Assembly: GCF_014195535.1 (NCBI RefSeq)
Contig: NZ_JACIBY010000001.1
Location: 1,098,395 to 1,162,394, forward strand
Origin: Runella defluvii
Lineage (GTDB): Bacteria; Bacteroidota; Bacteroidia; Cytophagales; Spirosomataceae
Direction of reading: 5' to 3'
Length of the DNA: 64,000 nt
Notes under the pieces: generated by a model
The model's database searches: none
Told to the model about the DNA's origin: nothing
Seen by the model: the letters and a program-made list of their open reading frames with translations, nothing else
Program-made: the position numbers and the translations under genes
Shown: piece after piece, positions 16,539-26,091 of the stretch
Layout: every line of letters starts with the position of its first letter
How positions within the stretch are numbered: the first letter of the stretch is position 1

Positions 16539-19500
16539 ATGGACAATTTTTCTACTTTCCGAGACGTCTGTCGGGTCGCTCTTTTAACGATGACTCCCCA
16601 AAAGGAGATGCTTATATGCTTGTTGTTTTGTCTATTAAGTGGAATTGCTTTTGGGCAAAAAACTTGGAATGGTTCTGTAAGCACTGATTGGGGGACGCCC
16701 GCTAACTGGAGTGGTGGCACAATACCATCGTTATCCAGTAATGTTGTTATTCCTGCTGCTCCTTCAAACCAACCTAAAGTAAACGGTACTGCTATTGCGG
16801 GAACAGTCGAGGTACAAAGCGGAGCTACCTTAACGATTGCATCTACTGGAACGCTTACGACCAGTAATTTTAAGTTGATTGGGATTATTTCAGCTTCGAT
16901 TCACAATTTGGGGACAATTGACAACGCTGGCATAATAACAATATCACCTAGTTTGGGAGTTGGACGAGGTTTTAGGAATGTTGGAACTTTTAACAATAAG
17001 CCAACAACGGGAGAATTAAAAATTGATAACTCGACGGTGAGTGGATTTACAACTGAAAGTGGGAGTACAGTCAATAATGAAGGGAAAATAGCAATAGGAA
17101 GTACTGGAAATATTGGATTAACTGGGATTTTGATTGGTGGAAGTAATACTTTTAATAACAAATCAACGGGAACGATTACCATCGACCGAGCGGTAACAAA
17201 TAGTATCAGCAACGGCTCGACGCTGACTAATGAGGGTACTATCAAGATAGGGTCAATTAACATTGGCGGATTGGTATCTGTCCTTAACACTGCTACATTT
17301 ACTAATAAGGGAGTCTTAGAAATAGACCGTGCTACGACTAATAGTATTAGCAATACAACAAATACCTTCACAAATGAAGGCACCATAAAACTAGGGGCAA
17401 ATAATGGAAGTGGTATAACTGCTTTGTCAAACACCGCTACGTTTAATAATAAACCCACCGCTTCCATTTTGATTGACCGCGCGTCCCTTACAAGTATTTC
17501 TAACCTTCCTGGTGGTACTTTTACCAATGAAGGAAGCATTACAATCGGTGGAACAAACAGCGGTTCGCCAACGGGTATTGTAAACTCATCTACTTTTAAC
17601 AACACAGCGGGTGAAATAAAAGTGGATAAAACGACCCTTGTTGGCCTTTCAAACTTATTGGGGACGTTTACAAACGCCGCTAAAATTACGATTGGTAGTG
17701 CTGATGACGTCGGCGCAACAGGTTTGGCCAATACGGCTACTTTTAATAATAACACTGGTGGAGTAATCAGTATCGATCGTGCAACAGGGAACGCCTTAAA
17801 CAACCTCGCAGGAACCTTTACGAATAAAGCGAAAGTTGTCATAGAAGCGTTGGCTAGTGTGGCAGGAACGGGCGTTAACAATGCTTCTGGAGCTACTTTC
17901 GACAACAATGGTTGCGGTGCTTTGTTAAAATTAGTGTCTAATAGTGTGATTGCCAACGCAGGAACGTTTTCCAATTCAGGGCAAATAATTGAAAATGCGA
18001 GCGGGAACAGTGCCATTAGTTCCAATGCTGGAATTGTTCAAAATTTCAACGGTGGCACTTTTACAATCGGTTCAGGAACTCCTGTCTTTGCTACGGCTGC
18101 GACCAACCTCACAACCTGTGTGCCCACCAATGGAATCGTTGATATTACAGGCTTGCACGCCTCTACAAGTTATACGGTAACTTCGACCAGCGGCCCAACG
18201 GTCAATGTAACAGCCTCCAGCGATGCTACGGGCAAGTTGTCCTTGACAGGTTTGGGAGCAGGCACCTACGCCCTTACGTTGAGTGGTAGTTGCGTTCCAG
18301 AAAATATATCGTTTTCGGCTACATTGACGGCCCCAGCTAATCCAAGTTTATTTACGGTAGCAGGTAGTGGTAGTTTTTGCCCCAACGGACTAGGTTTAGA
18401 AATTACTTTAAGTGGTTCGGCAACAGGGGTGAATTACAAACTCATGGAAGGCGTAAATTTAATTTCTACGGTAGCAGGAACAGGGAATCCGCTTTCATTT
18501 GGAAATATCCTTCAAGCTGGTACTTACACTGTAGAGGCTGTAAACGCAACGACGAACTGTTCTTCGACGATGACGGGCTCGGCCGTTTTAGTGGCGTACT
18601 CCATCCCAACGGCGACAATTTCGGGAGCAACAACCCTCTGTAAAGATGCAACTGCACCCGTTATTACTTTTACAGGCGCCAATGGGTCAGGGAATTATAC
18701 GTTTAAATACACAATTAATGGTGGTTTAACCCAAGAAGTAACTACGAGTGGAGGAAATACGGCTACGGTGACTGTGCCCACCACCACTGCGGGCGTTTAT
18801 ACTTATACTTTGGTCAGTGTGAGTGACGCAAACTGCGGACAAAACCAGACGGGAGACGCGGTAGTGACCATTAATGGCAAGCCTACCATTAACCTGTTGT
18901 TGAATACCCAAACATTTATCGAAGGGTCAACAACTGTTCTTTGCGATGCTGATGCAAATCCAGTTAATAATTTGTTATTCTCGGTGGCTAATTCTTGCGT
19001 AACGGGCACATTGATGTGGCGTACTCAGGTAGGAAATGGTGCTTGGGGCAGCTGGAGTTTAACCCCACCTGCAACTCAACCATCGGATGCCGTTGCGTAT
19101 CGTTATCAAGCTTCGTGCGACGTAGCTTGTTCATCAACTTTTTCAGGTATAATCAATGTGGCAGTGCAGTATCGTGCTGCCGTACCTCAAAATGTTTCGA
19201 TGGTGGCGGACGGAACAACCATTGCGGCGGGTGAATCAAAAAATGTGTGTGATATTGAAGGAAATACCCTCACTTTTAACGCAACTTGTGGGGCGGGAGA
19301 AATTGTTTTATATTCTGTTGATGGAGGTGATTATTCGTCGGTTGTGCCTACACAAATGGCAGATGGCGCAGTACACAATTACCGTGTTCGTTGCCGTAAA
19401 TCGGACGGGACAATTTCTTGTATTGAGTCTGAATCGGCGGCGATGAGTTTGCGTCTGACGCCTGCTTTGGCGGCTCCTACGGTGAGTATTAGCCCAATGA

Positions 19501-20792
19501 ACGGCTGTGGAACACCAACGGCAATGACAGGAGTTACTTCTTGCGGAGCGCTTCAAACAATATGGTATGATGCTACTACCCAACAGGCCATTAGCTCATT
19601 ACCCGCACAAACCCCAACTGCTACTACTTCCTATTTTGCGCGCTGTCTATCGGCAACAGGTTGCCTAAGTATGGCAAGTAATACGGTCACTTTTACTTAT
19701 TTCTCTACAACCACCGCTCCAGCAGTAACTGTCAGTTCAGATATCGTATGTGCTGGAACAGAAGTAACGGTTTCCTCTAATTGTCCTGCTCCTTCGGTGG
19801 CATTTTGGAACACGGGTGTTAAGGAAAGTAGCTTTAAAGTGGCCTTTAATAACGTGATTAGTCAGTCATATTGGGTAAAATGTATTTTCCCTAATGGTTG
19901 TGAAACGGCTTCAAGTACGCCTAAAGAAGTGCTTTGGAAAGCGTTTGATATTACCATTATTAACGTTGGACAAAGTCAATCAGCAACCAAGGAAGATAAT
20001 AAATTAGCATGGGCGGGTCAATTTCTTACACCTGATGCGGGGCCATCGCTAGACAAAAGTTTGCAAACGAACCCCACGGTTTACTTCACTGAGCGGGTTA
20101 ATAAAATGGCCCCCCGTTTTTGGACAATCAATGCCGAAGTATGTGCATTGGGGACAAGCGGGTCGTTGACATTTGATATGTTGTTGACACCAGAAACTGG
20201 AGTACCGCGCTCTTTTAATACCCACGAAAACAACGCGCCTTATTTTATGTATGCTAATCGCGGGGGCTGGACAGAATTATATGCTCAAAATCACCCAGCG
20301 TATGGTTTTTATGAAGAAAATGGAAGCGGAGGCAACAAATATGATGAAGGGCTTCCGAAGGGCTTGTACAAGCTAAGTGTGCGTTATTGGGATGCAAAAG
20401 GGGAGGGTAGTATTTATCCTTCAAAACGCCTACCTGTAGGAAACGTATTAGCTTACCAAGAATATTGGTTCAGAGTGGTTTCGGAAGAAGGGCCTGGCAA
20501 AGGAGCCGCGCGACAAGGGGTAATAACATCCGATAATGGTACATTGGCCGAAGTGATGCCTAACCCAGTGAAGAATGTTCTACAGGTGCAAATTAATGAC
20601 AGCAAAGGTCAAACGTTTGACCTTCAGTTTATGGATATTTCAGGCCGTTTGATGCAATCAAAAAAGATTGTTGCTGAAACAAACCAACACAAAGAAACGT
20701 TGGATGTAACAGCACAGGGGGCTGGTATGTATTTCTTAAAGGTAGTAGGAGCTACAAAAAGTCAGACATTGAAAGTCTTGAAGATTGATTAA
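16539..20792 (+). CDS. Large repetitive secreted adhesin-like protein with type IX secretion sorting domain
   Basis: A 1417-residue secreted protein. A signal peptide (hydrophobic core about 24-37, ending FGQ) is followed by a WxGxxSTDWxxPxNWSGG segment. A region of about 45-50-residue repeats comes next (about 110-480), of the form FTNEGTIKIG...NTATFNNK...ISIDRA, which looks beta-helical. Ig-like or carbohydrate-binding-like domains with paired cysteines follow (about 520-1130), then an approximately 150-residue domain, and a type A T9SS C-terminal domain (about 1340-1417: EVMPNPVKNVLQVQI, ISGRLMQSKK, GMYFLKV). It is expected on the cell surface. The start at 16539 gives a long n-region; ATG 16590 is an alternative. 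Confidence 0.87.
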   Translation: MDNFSTFRDVCRVALLTMTPQKEMLICLLFCLLSGIAFGQKTWNGSVSTDWGTPANWSGGTIPSLSSNVVIPAAPSNQPKVNGTAIAGTVEVQSGATLTIASTGTLTTSNFKLIGIISASIHNLGTIDNAGIITISPSLGVGRGFRNVGTFNNKPTTGELKIDNSTVSGFTTESGSTVNNEGKIAIGSTGNIGLTGILIGGSNTFNNKSTGTITIDRAVTNSISNGSTLTNEGTIKIGSINIGGLVSVLNTATFTNKGVLEIDRATTNSISNTTNTFTNEGTIKLGANNGSGITALSNTATFNNKPTASILIDRASLTSISNLPGGTFTNEGSITIGGTNSGSPTGIVNSSTFNNTAGEIKVDKTTLVGLSNLLGTFTNAAKITIGSADDVGATGLANTATFNNNTGGVISIDRATGNALNNLAGTFTNKAKVVIEALASVAGTGVNNASGATFDNNGCGALLKLVSNSVIANAGTFSNSGQIIENASGNSAISSNAGIVQNFNGGTFTIGSGTPVFATAATNLTTCVPTNGIVDITGLHASTSYTVTSTSGPTVNVTASSDATGKLSLTGLGAGTYALTLSGSCVPENISFSATLTAPANPSLFTVAGSGSFCPNGLGLEITLSGSATGVNYKLMEGVNLISTVAGTGNPLSFGNILQAGTYTVEAVNATTNCSSTMTGSAVLVAYSIPTATISGATTLCKDATAPVITFTGANGSGNYTFKYTINGGLTQEVTTSGGNTATVTVPTTTAGVYTYTLVSVSDANCGQNQTGDAVVTINGKPTINLLLNTQTFIEGSTTVLCDADANPVNNLLFSVANSCVTGTLMWRTQVGNGAWGSWSLTPPATQPSDAVAYRYQASCDVACSSTFSGIINVAVQYRAAVPQNVSMVADGTTIAAGESKNVCDIEGNTLTFNATCGAGEIVLYSVDGGDYSSVVPTQMADGAVHNYRVRCRKSDGTISCIESESAAMSLRLTPALAAPTVSISPMNGCGTPTAMTGVTSCGALQTIWYDATTQQAISSLPAQTPTATTSYFARCLSATGCLSMASNTVTFTYFSTTTAPAVTVSSDIVCAGTEVTVSSNCPAPSVAFWNTGVKESSFKVAFNNVISQSYWVKCIFPNGCETASSTPKEVLWKAFDITIINVGQSQSATKEDNKLAWAGQFLTPDAGPSLDKSLQTNPTVYFTERVNKMAPRFWTINAEVCALGTSGSLTFDMLLTPETGVPRSFNTHENNAPYFMYANRGGWTELYAQNHPAYGFYEENGSGGNKYDEGLPKGLYKLSVRYWDAKGEGSIYPSKRLPVGNVLAYQEYWFRVVSEEGPGKGAARQGVITSDNGTLAEVMPNPVKNVLQVQINDSKGQTFDLQFMDISGRLMQSKKIVAETNQHKETLDVTAQGAGMYFLKVVGATKSQTLKVLKID

Positions 20793-20813
20793 AAATGGAG
20801 AATAATAAAAAAA

Positions 20814-20839
20814 GGAGCTGCCTAGCAGCTCCTTTTTTT
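20814..20839. terminator. Bidirectional terminator between convergent genes
   Basis: GGAGCTGC (20814-20821) and GCAGCTCC (20825-20832) with a CTA loop, an A-run on the left and a T-run on the right, so it works on both strands: for the adhesin and for the monooxygenase gene whose stop is at 20838. Confidence 0.9.
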
Positions 20840-21134
20840 ATGCTAATTCCTGCAATCGTTCGACGGAATAGGCCGTGGGCTTGTCCGCAAAAAGGACCTT
20901 GGTTTTAGCCCATGTTGTTTTGAATAATTCAGAATCTCGGTACGCATTTAGGGCAGCTTCGTCGTCCCAATAACTGTATGTTAGATAAACATTGGAGTGG
21001 TTTAAGTCGCGTAAAAGCTCTAGTCGATGGCAGCCTTGACGGGCTCTGATTTTTTCTTTTGATTGCTCAAAAACGTCTAAAAAATCAGCCACTTTTTCAG
21101 GCTGAAACGTCATTCGTACGATTCGGATAAGCAT
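20838..21134 (-). CDS. Antibiotic biosynthesis monooxygenase (ABM) domain protein
   Basis: A 98-residue dimeric alpha/beta-barrel ABM-family protein. Pattern: MLIRIVRMTF...FLDVFEQSKEKIRARQGCHRLELLRD (split at FEQSKEKI), then VYLTYSYWDDEAALNAYRDSELF. ABM domains are found in quinone monooxygenases, haem-degrading enzymes and YgiN-like proteins; no haem-binding motif can be pinpointed here. It is 21 bp downstream of the enoyl-CoA hydratase-like gene on the same strand, so the two are probably co-transcribed. Confidence 0.85.
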   Translation of the reverse strand: MLIRIVRMTFQPEKVADFLDVFEQSKEKIRARQGCHRLELLRDLNHSNVYLTYSYWDDEAALNAYRDSELFKTTWAKTKVLFADKPTAYSVERLQELA

Positions 21135-21155
21135 ATTGATTCTATATTGAGGAAG

Positions 21156-21935
21156 TTATTTTCCACGATACGCGGCCTTGCGTTTTTGCAAAAAAGCCAT
21201 AATTCCTTCCGCTGCGTCATGCGTGCGGCCAAGTTGGTCTTGGTGGGTCGCTTCAAGCTCAAGCATTTGGTCGAGGGTAGAATACATGGCCTGGTTCATC
21301 ACTTGTTTCATCGCCCCAATGGATCTTGTAGGAGCATTTTGGTAATAAGAAACAATGTCGGCAAGTTCTACATCTAGCTCGCTGGCAGGTACAGCTTTGT
21401 GAATCAGTCCAATCTGAGCGGCTTCTATGGCAGATACTTTTCGACCAGTACTGGCTATTTCAAAGGCCTTTTGCATTCCGACCAATCGAGGTAAAAAGAA
21501 GGTAGAGCCAGCGTCGGGCATGAGGCCGATATTGACAAAAATTTGACTTAAATATGCTTCTTCGGTGGCTATGACAAGGTCACAGGCCAGAGCAAGCGAA
21601 CAGCCAGCCCCCGCCGCTACGCCATTGAGCCGACAAATGATGGGTTTGGGCAATGACCGTATGGCTAAAATAAGCGGGTTGTAGTTTTGTCGTAACGAAT
21701 CCCCAAGGCTATTGGCGCCCCCCATTCCTTCTTTGAGGTCGGCACCCGAACAAAATGCTTTATCGCCAGCGCCTGTTATGACCACCACACGTACTGTTTC
21801 GTCGGCGGCTGTAGTTTCAATGGCGCGTGTCATTTCTTTTAACAAGCCTGCACTTAAAGCATTGTAAACTTGAGGGCGATTGAGCGTAATGCGGGCAACG
21901 CCATCGTTTACTTCGTAGGTTAAATACTCAAACAT
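21156..21935 (-). CDS. Enoyl-CoA hydratase/isomerase family protein (PaaG-like)
   Basis: A 259-residue crotonase-fold enzyme. The oxyanion-hole segments are AFCSGADLKEG (about 64-74) and VNGVAAGAGCSLALACDL-like LNGVAAGAGCSLALACD (about 104-120). LMPDAGSTFFLPR (about 138-150) carries the Asp typical of PaaG-type isomerases, while the Glu pair of true hydratases is not evident. This suggests an isomerase acting in aromatic (phenylacetyl-CoA) or fatty acyl-CoA degradation. The ATG at 21935 (MFEYLTYEV) is chosen; the longer frame to 21998 overlaps the upstream PAP2-like gene. No other paa genes are visible. Confidence 0.86.
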   Translation of the reverse strand: MFEYLTYEVNDGVARITLNRPQVYNALSAGLLKEMTRAIETTAADETVRVVVITGAGDKAFCSGADLKEGMGGANSLGDSLRQNYNPLILAIRSLPKPIICRLNGVAAGAGCSLALACDLVIATEEAYLSQIFVNIGLMPDAGSTFFLPRLVGMQKAFEIASTGRKVSAIEAAQIGLIHKAVPASELDVELADIVSYYQNAPTRSIGAMKQVMNQAMYSTLDQMLELEATHQDQLGRTHDAAEGIMAFLQKRKAAYRGK

Positions 21936-21982
21936 GGTTTTTGGGTTTAGGATGAAGCAGAAAATACGTAAATGTAATAATC

Positions 21983-22621
21983 TCAGACAAACCACCAAAC
22001 AGTTGCTAAACTTACCACCAAACCCAGCAAAACGCCCGCGCTAATTTGAGCAGGTGTGTGGGCATTGAGGTGAAGGCGTGCACTCATTAAAAGTCCTCCT
22101 AGTACGATTAACCCTAAAAGAGGATAGAGGAGGATGTGTTCTCCGAATTTGATAACTATACCAAAAGTAGCACCCAACAACCCTCCAAAGCCAGTGCCGT
22201 GCGCGCTAATTTTCCAGTTTAAACTTATAATGGCGACCAAAGCGATAGAAACCGTTACACTGGCAAGAACGATGCTAATTTGGGGGGCTAACTCTGACAA
22301 TTGGGCGAGTTGATACCGAAAAAAATACGTAGCAAAGCCGTAAAGCAACACTGTAATAAAATACGGAAGGCGTCGGTCGGCAAGATTATCTAAGTGGAGA
22401 CTTTGAATATAACCTGCTCGGTATAAATAGTAAATTCCTAAGGCAGGAATCACAAAAGTAGTCATGCCCACAAACCCCAAAAGGGTAAGGCGGATGGGCG
22501 GGGAGAACATATCGACGCCAACAACGGCTGGTGTGGTAAAAAACAACATGCCCAACAATAACGTGGGCATCAGAAGTGGATGAAGCAGAACCGAAAGAGA
22601 CTTAGCAAGTGGCGTATTCAA
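21983..22621 (-). CDS. PAP2-like membrane protein with degenerate active site
   Basis: A 212-residue protein with about six membrane helices. The topology and the remnants ADRRLPYF, SAHGTGFGG and SARLHLNAHTPAQ line up with the three phosphatase motifs of type 2 phosphatidic acid phosphatases (KxxxxxxRP, PSGH, SRxxxxxHxxxD). In the third motif the final Asp is Gln and in the second the Pro-Ser pair is altered. It may be inactive or act on another substrate. It is in a run of minus-strand genes between rpoN and the isomerase gene. Confidence 0.72.
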   Translation of the reverse strand: MNTPLAKSLSVLLHPLLMPTLLLGMLFFTTPAVVGVDMFSPPIRLTLLGFVGMTTFVIPALGIYYLYRAGYIQSLHLDNLADRRLPYFITVLLYGFATYFFRYQLAQLSELAPQISIVLASVTVSIALVAIISLNWKISAHGTGFGGLLGATFGIVIKFGEHILLYPLLGLIVLGGLLMSARLHLNAHTPAQISAGVLLGLVVSLATVWWFV

Positions 22622-22692
22622 AGCGAATGTATCTGTTTATTGCCGACCTTTATTTTGATTATCACAAAGGTAACGAATAACAGACGATGTCA

Positions 22693-24150
22693 CTATAATT
22701 GTTTGCGTAATCGTGCAACAGGTATGTTGAGCTGTTCGCGGTATTTGGCCACCGTTCGACGGGCAATGTTATAGCCTTTATCGTTAAGGAGTTTCTCTAA
22801 CTTATCGTCCGAAAGCGGATTGCCTTTTGGTTCGTGGTCAATCAAATCTTTCAGAATAGACTTCACTTCACGGCTACTTGCGTCTTCGCCGTACTCAGTC
22901 GAAATTCCTTCTGAGAAGAAATATTTCAACGGATATACCCCAAATTCTGTTTGGACAGCCTTACTGTTGGCCACGCGTGAAACCGTCGAAACGTCCATTT
23001 CGATACGTAGCGCGATGTCCTTCAAAATCATCGGTTTTAAGCGGGTTTCGTCGCCATCCAAAAAGAACTCATATTGGTACTGTAAAATGGCATTCATTGT
23101 ACGTTGAAGCGTATTTTGGCGCTGTTTGATGGCATCAATAAACCACTTTGCGGCATCGAGTTTTTGCTTCACAAAAGTGACCGTCTCTTTGATATGTCGA
23201 TTGGATTTGTCGCTTTTGTCGTAGGTATCCAGCATTTCGGCAAAAGACCGACTTATGCGCAGTTCTGGTGCATTTTTTGAGTTGAGGTGTACTTCAAGCT
23301 TGCCGTTGTTGTTGTGAATCCAAAAATCGGGCAAAAGATATTGTGCTAATCCGTCTTCGCCTTCTACTGAGCCAGGTTTTGGGTTTAGTTTTGTGATGAG
23401 CGAAATGACGCACTTCATTTGGTCGTCATTGATGCCGAGGCGTTTTTGAATTTTCTCAAAATGCTTTTTTGAAAATTCATCAAAATAATCCTCAATGATT
23501 TTGATGGCATAGTTGACATAGATGTCCGAAGCATTTTTACGATCAAGCTGGAGCAACAAACATTCTTGCAAATTGCGGGAACCAATGCCTGGAGGGTCAA
23601 ATGTTTGGATTTTTTTCAACACAACCTCCACTTCCTCCACCGAGGTATAAAACCCTTGCGAAAGGGCCAAATCATTGACAACAGCTTGCATAGAACGGCG
23701 GATATAGCCGTCGTTTTCGATGCTTCCCAACAATTGTAAGCCGATGACCGACTGGCGTTCGTTGAGTTTCAAATACCCAAACTGTTGCTGTAGTGCATCT
23801 TGTAACGTATTGATGGTAGCAATTGGTACCTCCCGATCATCCTCTGGGAAGTTTCCATCGCTATACATTTTATAACCGCCATATTCGTCATGGTTGAGGT
23901 AGTCGTCAAGACTAATGTCATCACGGGTCGAATATTCGTCATCGTATTCACTATCAGATGAATCATCATAGATGTCATCTTTCTCGTTCATTTCCTGTTC
24001 TAACCCCTCTTCCAATGCTGGATTAATCTCCAACTCCTCCTCAATTCGGCTCTCTAATTCTGCCGTCGGAATTTGGAGCAGCTTGATAAATTGTATCTGC
24101 TGCGGCGAGAGCTTTTGTTGTAATGTTTGGTTTAGGCTTAACTTCTGCAT
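22693..24150 (-). CDS. rpoN: RNA polymerase sigma-54 factor
   Basis: A 485-residue sigma-54. The N-terminal activator-interacting region I is clear (LNQTLQQKLSPQQIQFIKLL, about 5-24), followed by an acidic region II (about 60-110, many D/E/Y), the core-binding domain (about 120-310), an HTH region, and the RpoN box ARRTVAKYRE (about 466-475) for -24 promoter recognition. It needs AAA+ enhancer-binding proteins, none of which is in this window. It is the first gene of a minus-strand run (rpoN, PAP2-like, isomerase, ABM). Confidence 0.95.
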   Translation of the reverse strand: MQKLSLNQTLQQKLSPQQIQFIKLLQIPTAELESRIEEELEINPALEEGLEQEMNEKDDIYDDSSDSEYDDEYSTRDDISLDDYLNHDEYGGYKMYSDGNFPEDDREVPIATINTLQDALQQQFGYLKLNERQSVIGLQLLGSIENDGYIRRSMQAVVNDLALSQGFYTSVEEVEVVLKKIQTFDPPGIGSRNLQECLLLQLDRKNASDIYVNYAIKIIEDYFDEFSKKHFEKIQKRLGINDDQMKCVISLITKLNPKPGSVEGEDGLAQYLLPDFWIHNNNGKLEVHLNSKNAPELRISRSFAEMLDTYDKSDKSNRHIKETVTFVKQKLDAAKWFIDAIKQRQNTLQRTMNAILQYQYEFFLDGDETRLKPMILKDIALRIEMDVSTVSRVANSKAVQTEFGVYPLKYFFSEGISTEYGEDASSREVKSILKDLIDHEPKGNPLSDDKLEKLLNDKGYNIARRTVAKYREQLNIPVARLRKQL

Positions 24151-24502
24151 GATAGAGTGGGGTTATAAAGCTTGTTCCATGCGATGTTTTTTGGATTATC
24201 GTCTGTTTACAGAAATAGCCTCTATCAACAGTCGTGCCAAAACTACATTTAACTTCTTTTTTTTGGTTAATTTTTTAAAAGTATTTTTTGATTTAGCTTT
24301 TTTTTGGGAAGAAAATTATGTCTTTTGGGAGAAGATACGAATGGCGTAAGTTGTTGATAATGAACATATTATGTTTTGGTATATATTTTACTGAATATTT
24401 GGTAATTTATTGGACGTAAAAAATGCCAAAAAGTGACAAAGCCAAACATCTTTTTGGATGTTTGGCTTTGTAGGGAGGTAAAAAATGGTGATAAAAAGGC
24501 GC
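24151..24502. other. AT-rich intergenic region between rpoN and tyrS
   Basis: Apart from the tyrS terminator at 24436-24471 this region holds no gene. A TAGTTTTG box on the minus strand (24238-24245) could be the rpoN -7 element, but no -33 TTG is found at the right distance. Confidence 0.5.
24436..24471 (-). terminator. tyrS terminator
   Basis: ACAAAGCCAAACATC (24436-24450) and GATGTTTGGCTTTGT (24457-24471) form a perfect 15-bp stem with a 6-nt loop. Read on the minus strand it is followed by CACTTTTTGGCATTTTTT. It lies 32 bp after the tyrS stop. Confidence 0.85.
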
Positions 24503-25807
24503 TTATTCGACCACGATTAAGTGATTTTTTTTGCCTTTAGAAACCAACAAAAATTTATTTTGTAACAACTCAAATGCAGGTTGCGCATTGGGGTCAGCGA
24601 CTTTGGTTTTGTTGATGCTTACGGCGTTTCCTTGGATAGCCCGTCGTGCCTCACCCTTCGATGCGTAAATTTCGTTGTTGGTTACTACCGATAATAAATC
24701 AGTGACGTTGGTACACTCAGCCAATGCGGTTGCGCTGATGACACTTTGCGGCACTCCATCAAATACCGCTTCAAATGTCAGCATATCCATGTTTTGAAGT
24801 GTTTCAAGGGTTCCTTTTCCAAAAAGAACTTCAGAGGCAGCTACTGCCATCTCATATTCTGATAATGAGTGAACTCGAATGGTCACATCCTTTGCCAAAG
24901 CTTTCTGCATAACGCGTAGGTGAGGAGCTTGGGCGTGTTCGGCTTCAAAAGCCTCTATTTCATCCTTTGTGTAAAGCGTAAATACGCGGAGCAAGCGCGA
25001 GCAGTCGGCATCGGCGCAGTTAAGCCAAAACTGATAAAACTGGAAAGGAGAAGTTTTGGAAGAATCCAGCCAAACGTTTCCACTTTCACTTTTTCCAAAT
25101 TTTGTTCCGTCCGATTTTGTCACCAAAGGAGTTGTCAGAGCAAAAGCACGGTATTCGGCGGTTTCGTCGTTGTTATTTTCTTTTCGACGAATCAATTCTG
25201 TACCCGTCGTAATATTTCCCCATTGGTCCGAACCACCCATTTGCAAACGAACATCGTGGTGTTTAAAGAGCCAATAAAAGTCAAACCCTTGGAGTAGCTG
25301 GTAGCTAAATTCGGTGAAAGAAATGCCTGTTTCGAGGCGTTTTTTTACGGAGTCTTTCGCCGACATATAATTGACTGTAATATATTTCCCTGCTTCCCGT
25401 AAAAACTCAAGGAAACCAATGTTTTTGAACCAGTCGTAGTTGTTTACAATTTGGGCTGAATTATCGCCGCAGTCAAAATCCAAAAACTTTTCAAGTTGTT
25501 TTTTGATACAAGACTCGTTGTAGCGAAGCGTTTCTTCTGACAAGAAAGCGCGTTCGGCGGCTTTTCCTGAAGGGTCGCCCACCATTCCGGTAGCACCTCC
25601 CACCAGAGCAAATGGCTTATGTCCGCACAACTGGAAGTGTTTTAGGAGCATAATGGTTGCCAAATTTCCGATGTGCAAAGAGGACGCTGTGGGGTCAAAA
25701 CCAATATAGGCAGAGGTAATTTCTTTTTGGAGTTGTTCTTCTGTGCCAGGCATCATGTCGTGGAGCATACCACGCCAACGCAATTCTTCGATGAAATTCT
25801 TAGTCAT
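24503..25807 (-). CDS. tyrS: Tyrosyl-tRNA synthetase
   Basis: A 434-residue class I aminoacyl-tRNA synthetase that charges tRNA-Tyr. The HIGH-type motif is in [12 protein letters not shown] (37-48) and the KMSKS-type motif is KFGKS (236-240); [11 protein letters not shown] (189-199) is the tyrosine site. A C-terminal S4 RNA-binding domain (about 365-430) completes it, so it is the full-length bacterial TyrRS. A promoter lies at 25848-25880. Confidence 0.97.
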   Translation of the reverse strand: MTKNFIEELRWRGMLHDMMPGTEEQLQKEITSAYIGFDPTASSLHIGNLATIMLLKHFQLCGHKPFALVGGATGMVGDPSGKAAERAFLSEETLRYNESCIKKQLEKFLDFDCGDNSAQIVNNYDWFKNIGFLEFLREAGKYITVNYMSAKDSVKKRLETGISFTEFSYQLLQGFDFYWLFKHHDVRLQMGGSDQWGNITTGTELIRRKENNNDETAEYRAFALTTPLVTKSDGTKFGKSESGNVWLDSSKTSPFQFYQFWLNCADADCSRLLRVFTLYTKDEIEAFEAEHAQAPHLRVMQKALAKDVTIRVHSLSEYEMAVAASEVLFGKGTLETLQNMDMLTFEAVFDGVPQSVISATALAECTNVTDLLSVVTNNEIYASKGEARRAIQGNAVSINKTKVADPNAQPAFELLQNKFLLVSKGKKNHLIVVE

Positions 25808-25847
25808 TTTCTTGCAATCTTGACGGCTTATCTGTATTTTAGAGCCG

Positions 25848-25880
25848 CAAAAGTACGGGGATTTTTGCTTTGGTTGGCAA
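25848..25880 (-). promoter_or_regulatory. tyrS promoter
   Basis: Minus strand TTG (25878-25880), a 22-bp spacer, TACTTTTG (25848-25855). It fits the Bacteroidota consensus and lies 40 bp upstream of the start codon. No T-box-like leader is seen. Confidence 0.65.
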
Positions 25881-26091
25881 AAATGTTAAAACCCGAAACT
25901 CCTGTAAGAAAACAAAGAGACTTTTTTATGGCGTTATGTCCTGATTTTCAGATGAAGAATAAGGCGTTTTGCTAAGCTGAAATCCGAAAGTGTAATTAAA
26001 AATGAAAAAAAACGAAGGCTTTCTTCGTGGTTTCTGTTAACTTAGCCAATGCAATCGCATTTTGAGGGGCTTAGATACTCTATTTACAATT

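Noticed and set aside
16901..18025. Long antisense open frame of 374 codons within the adhesin gene
   Set aside because: The plus strand has a signal peptide, repeats and a T9SS tail; the antisense frame is open because of the repetitive codon pattern and shows no domain.
24238..24245. rpoN promoter
   Set aside because: A TAGTTTTG box exists on the minus strand but no TTG is found at 17-23 bp.
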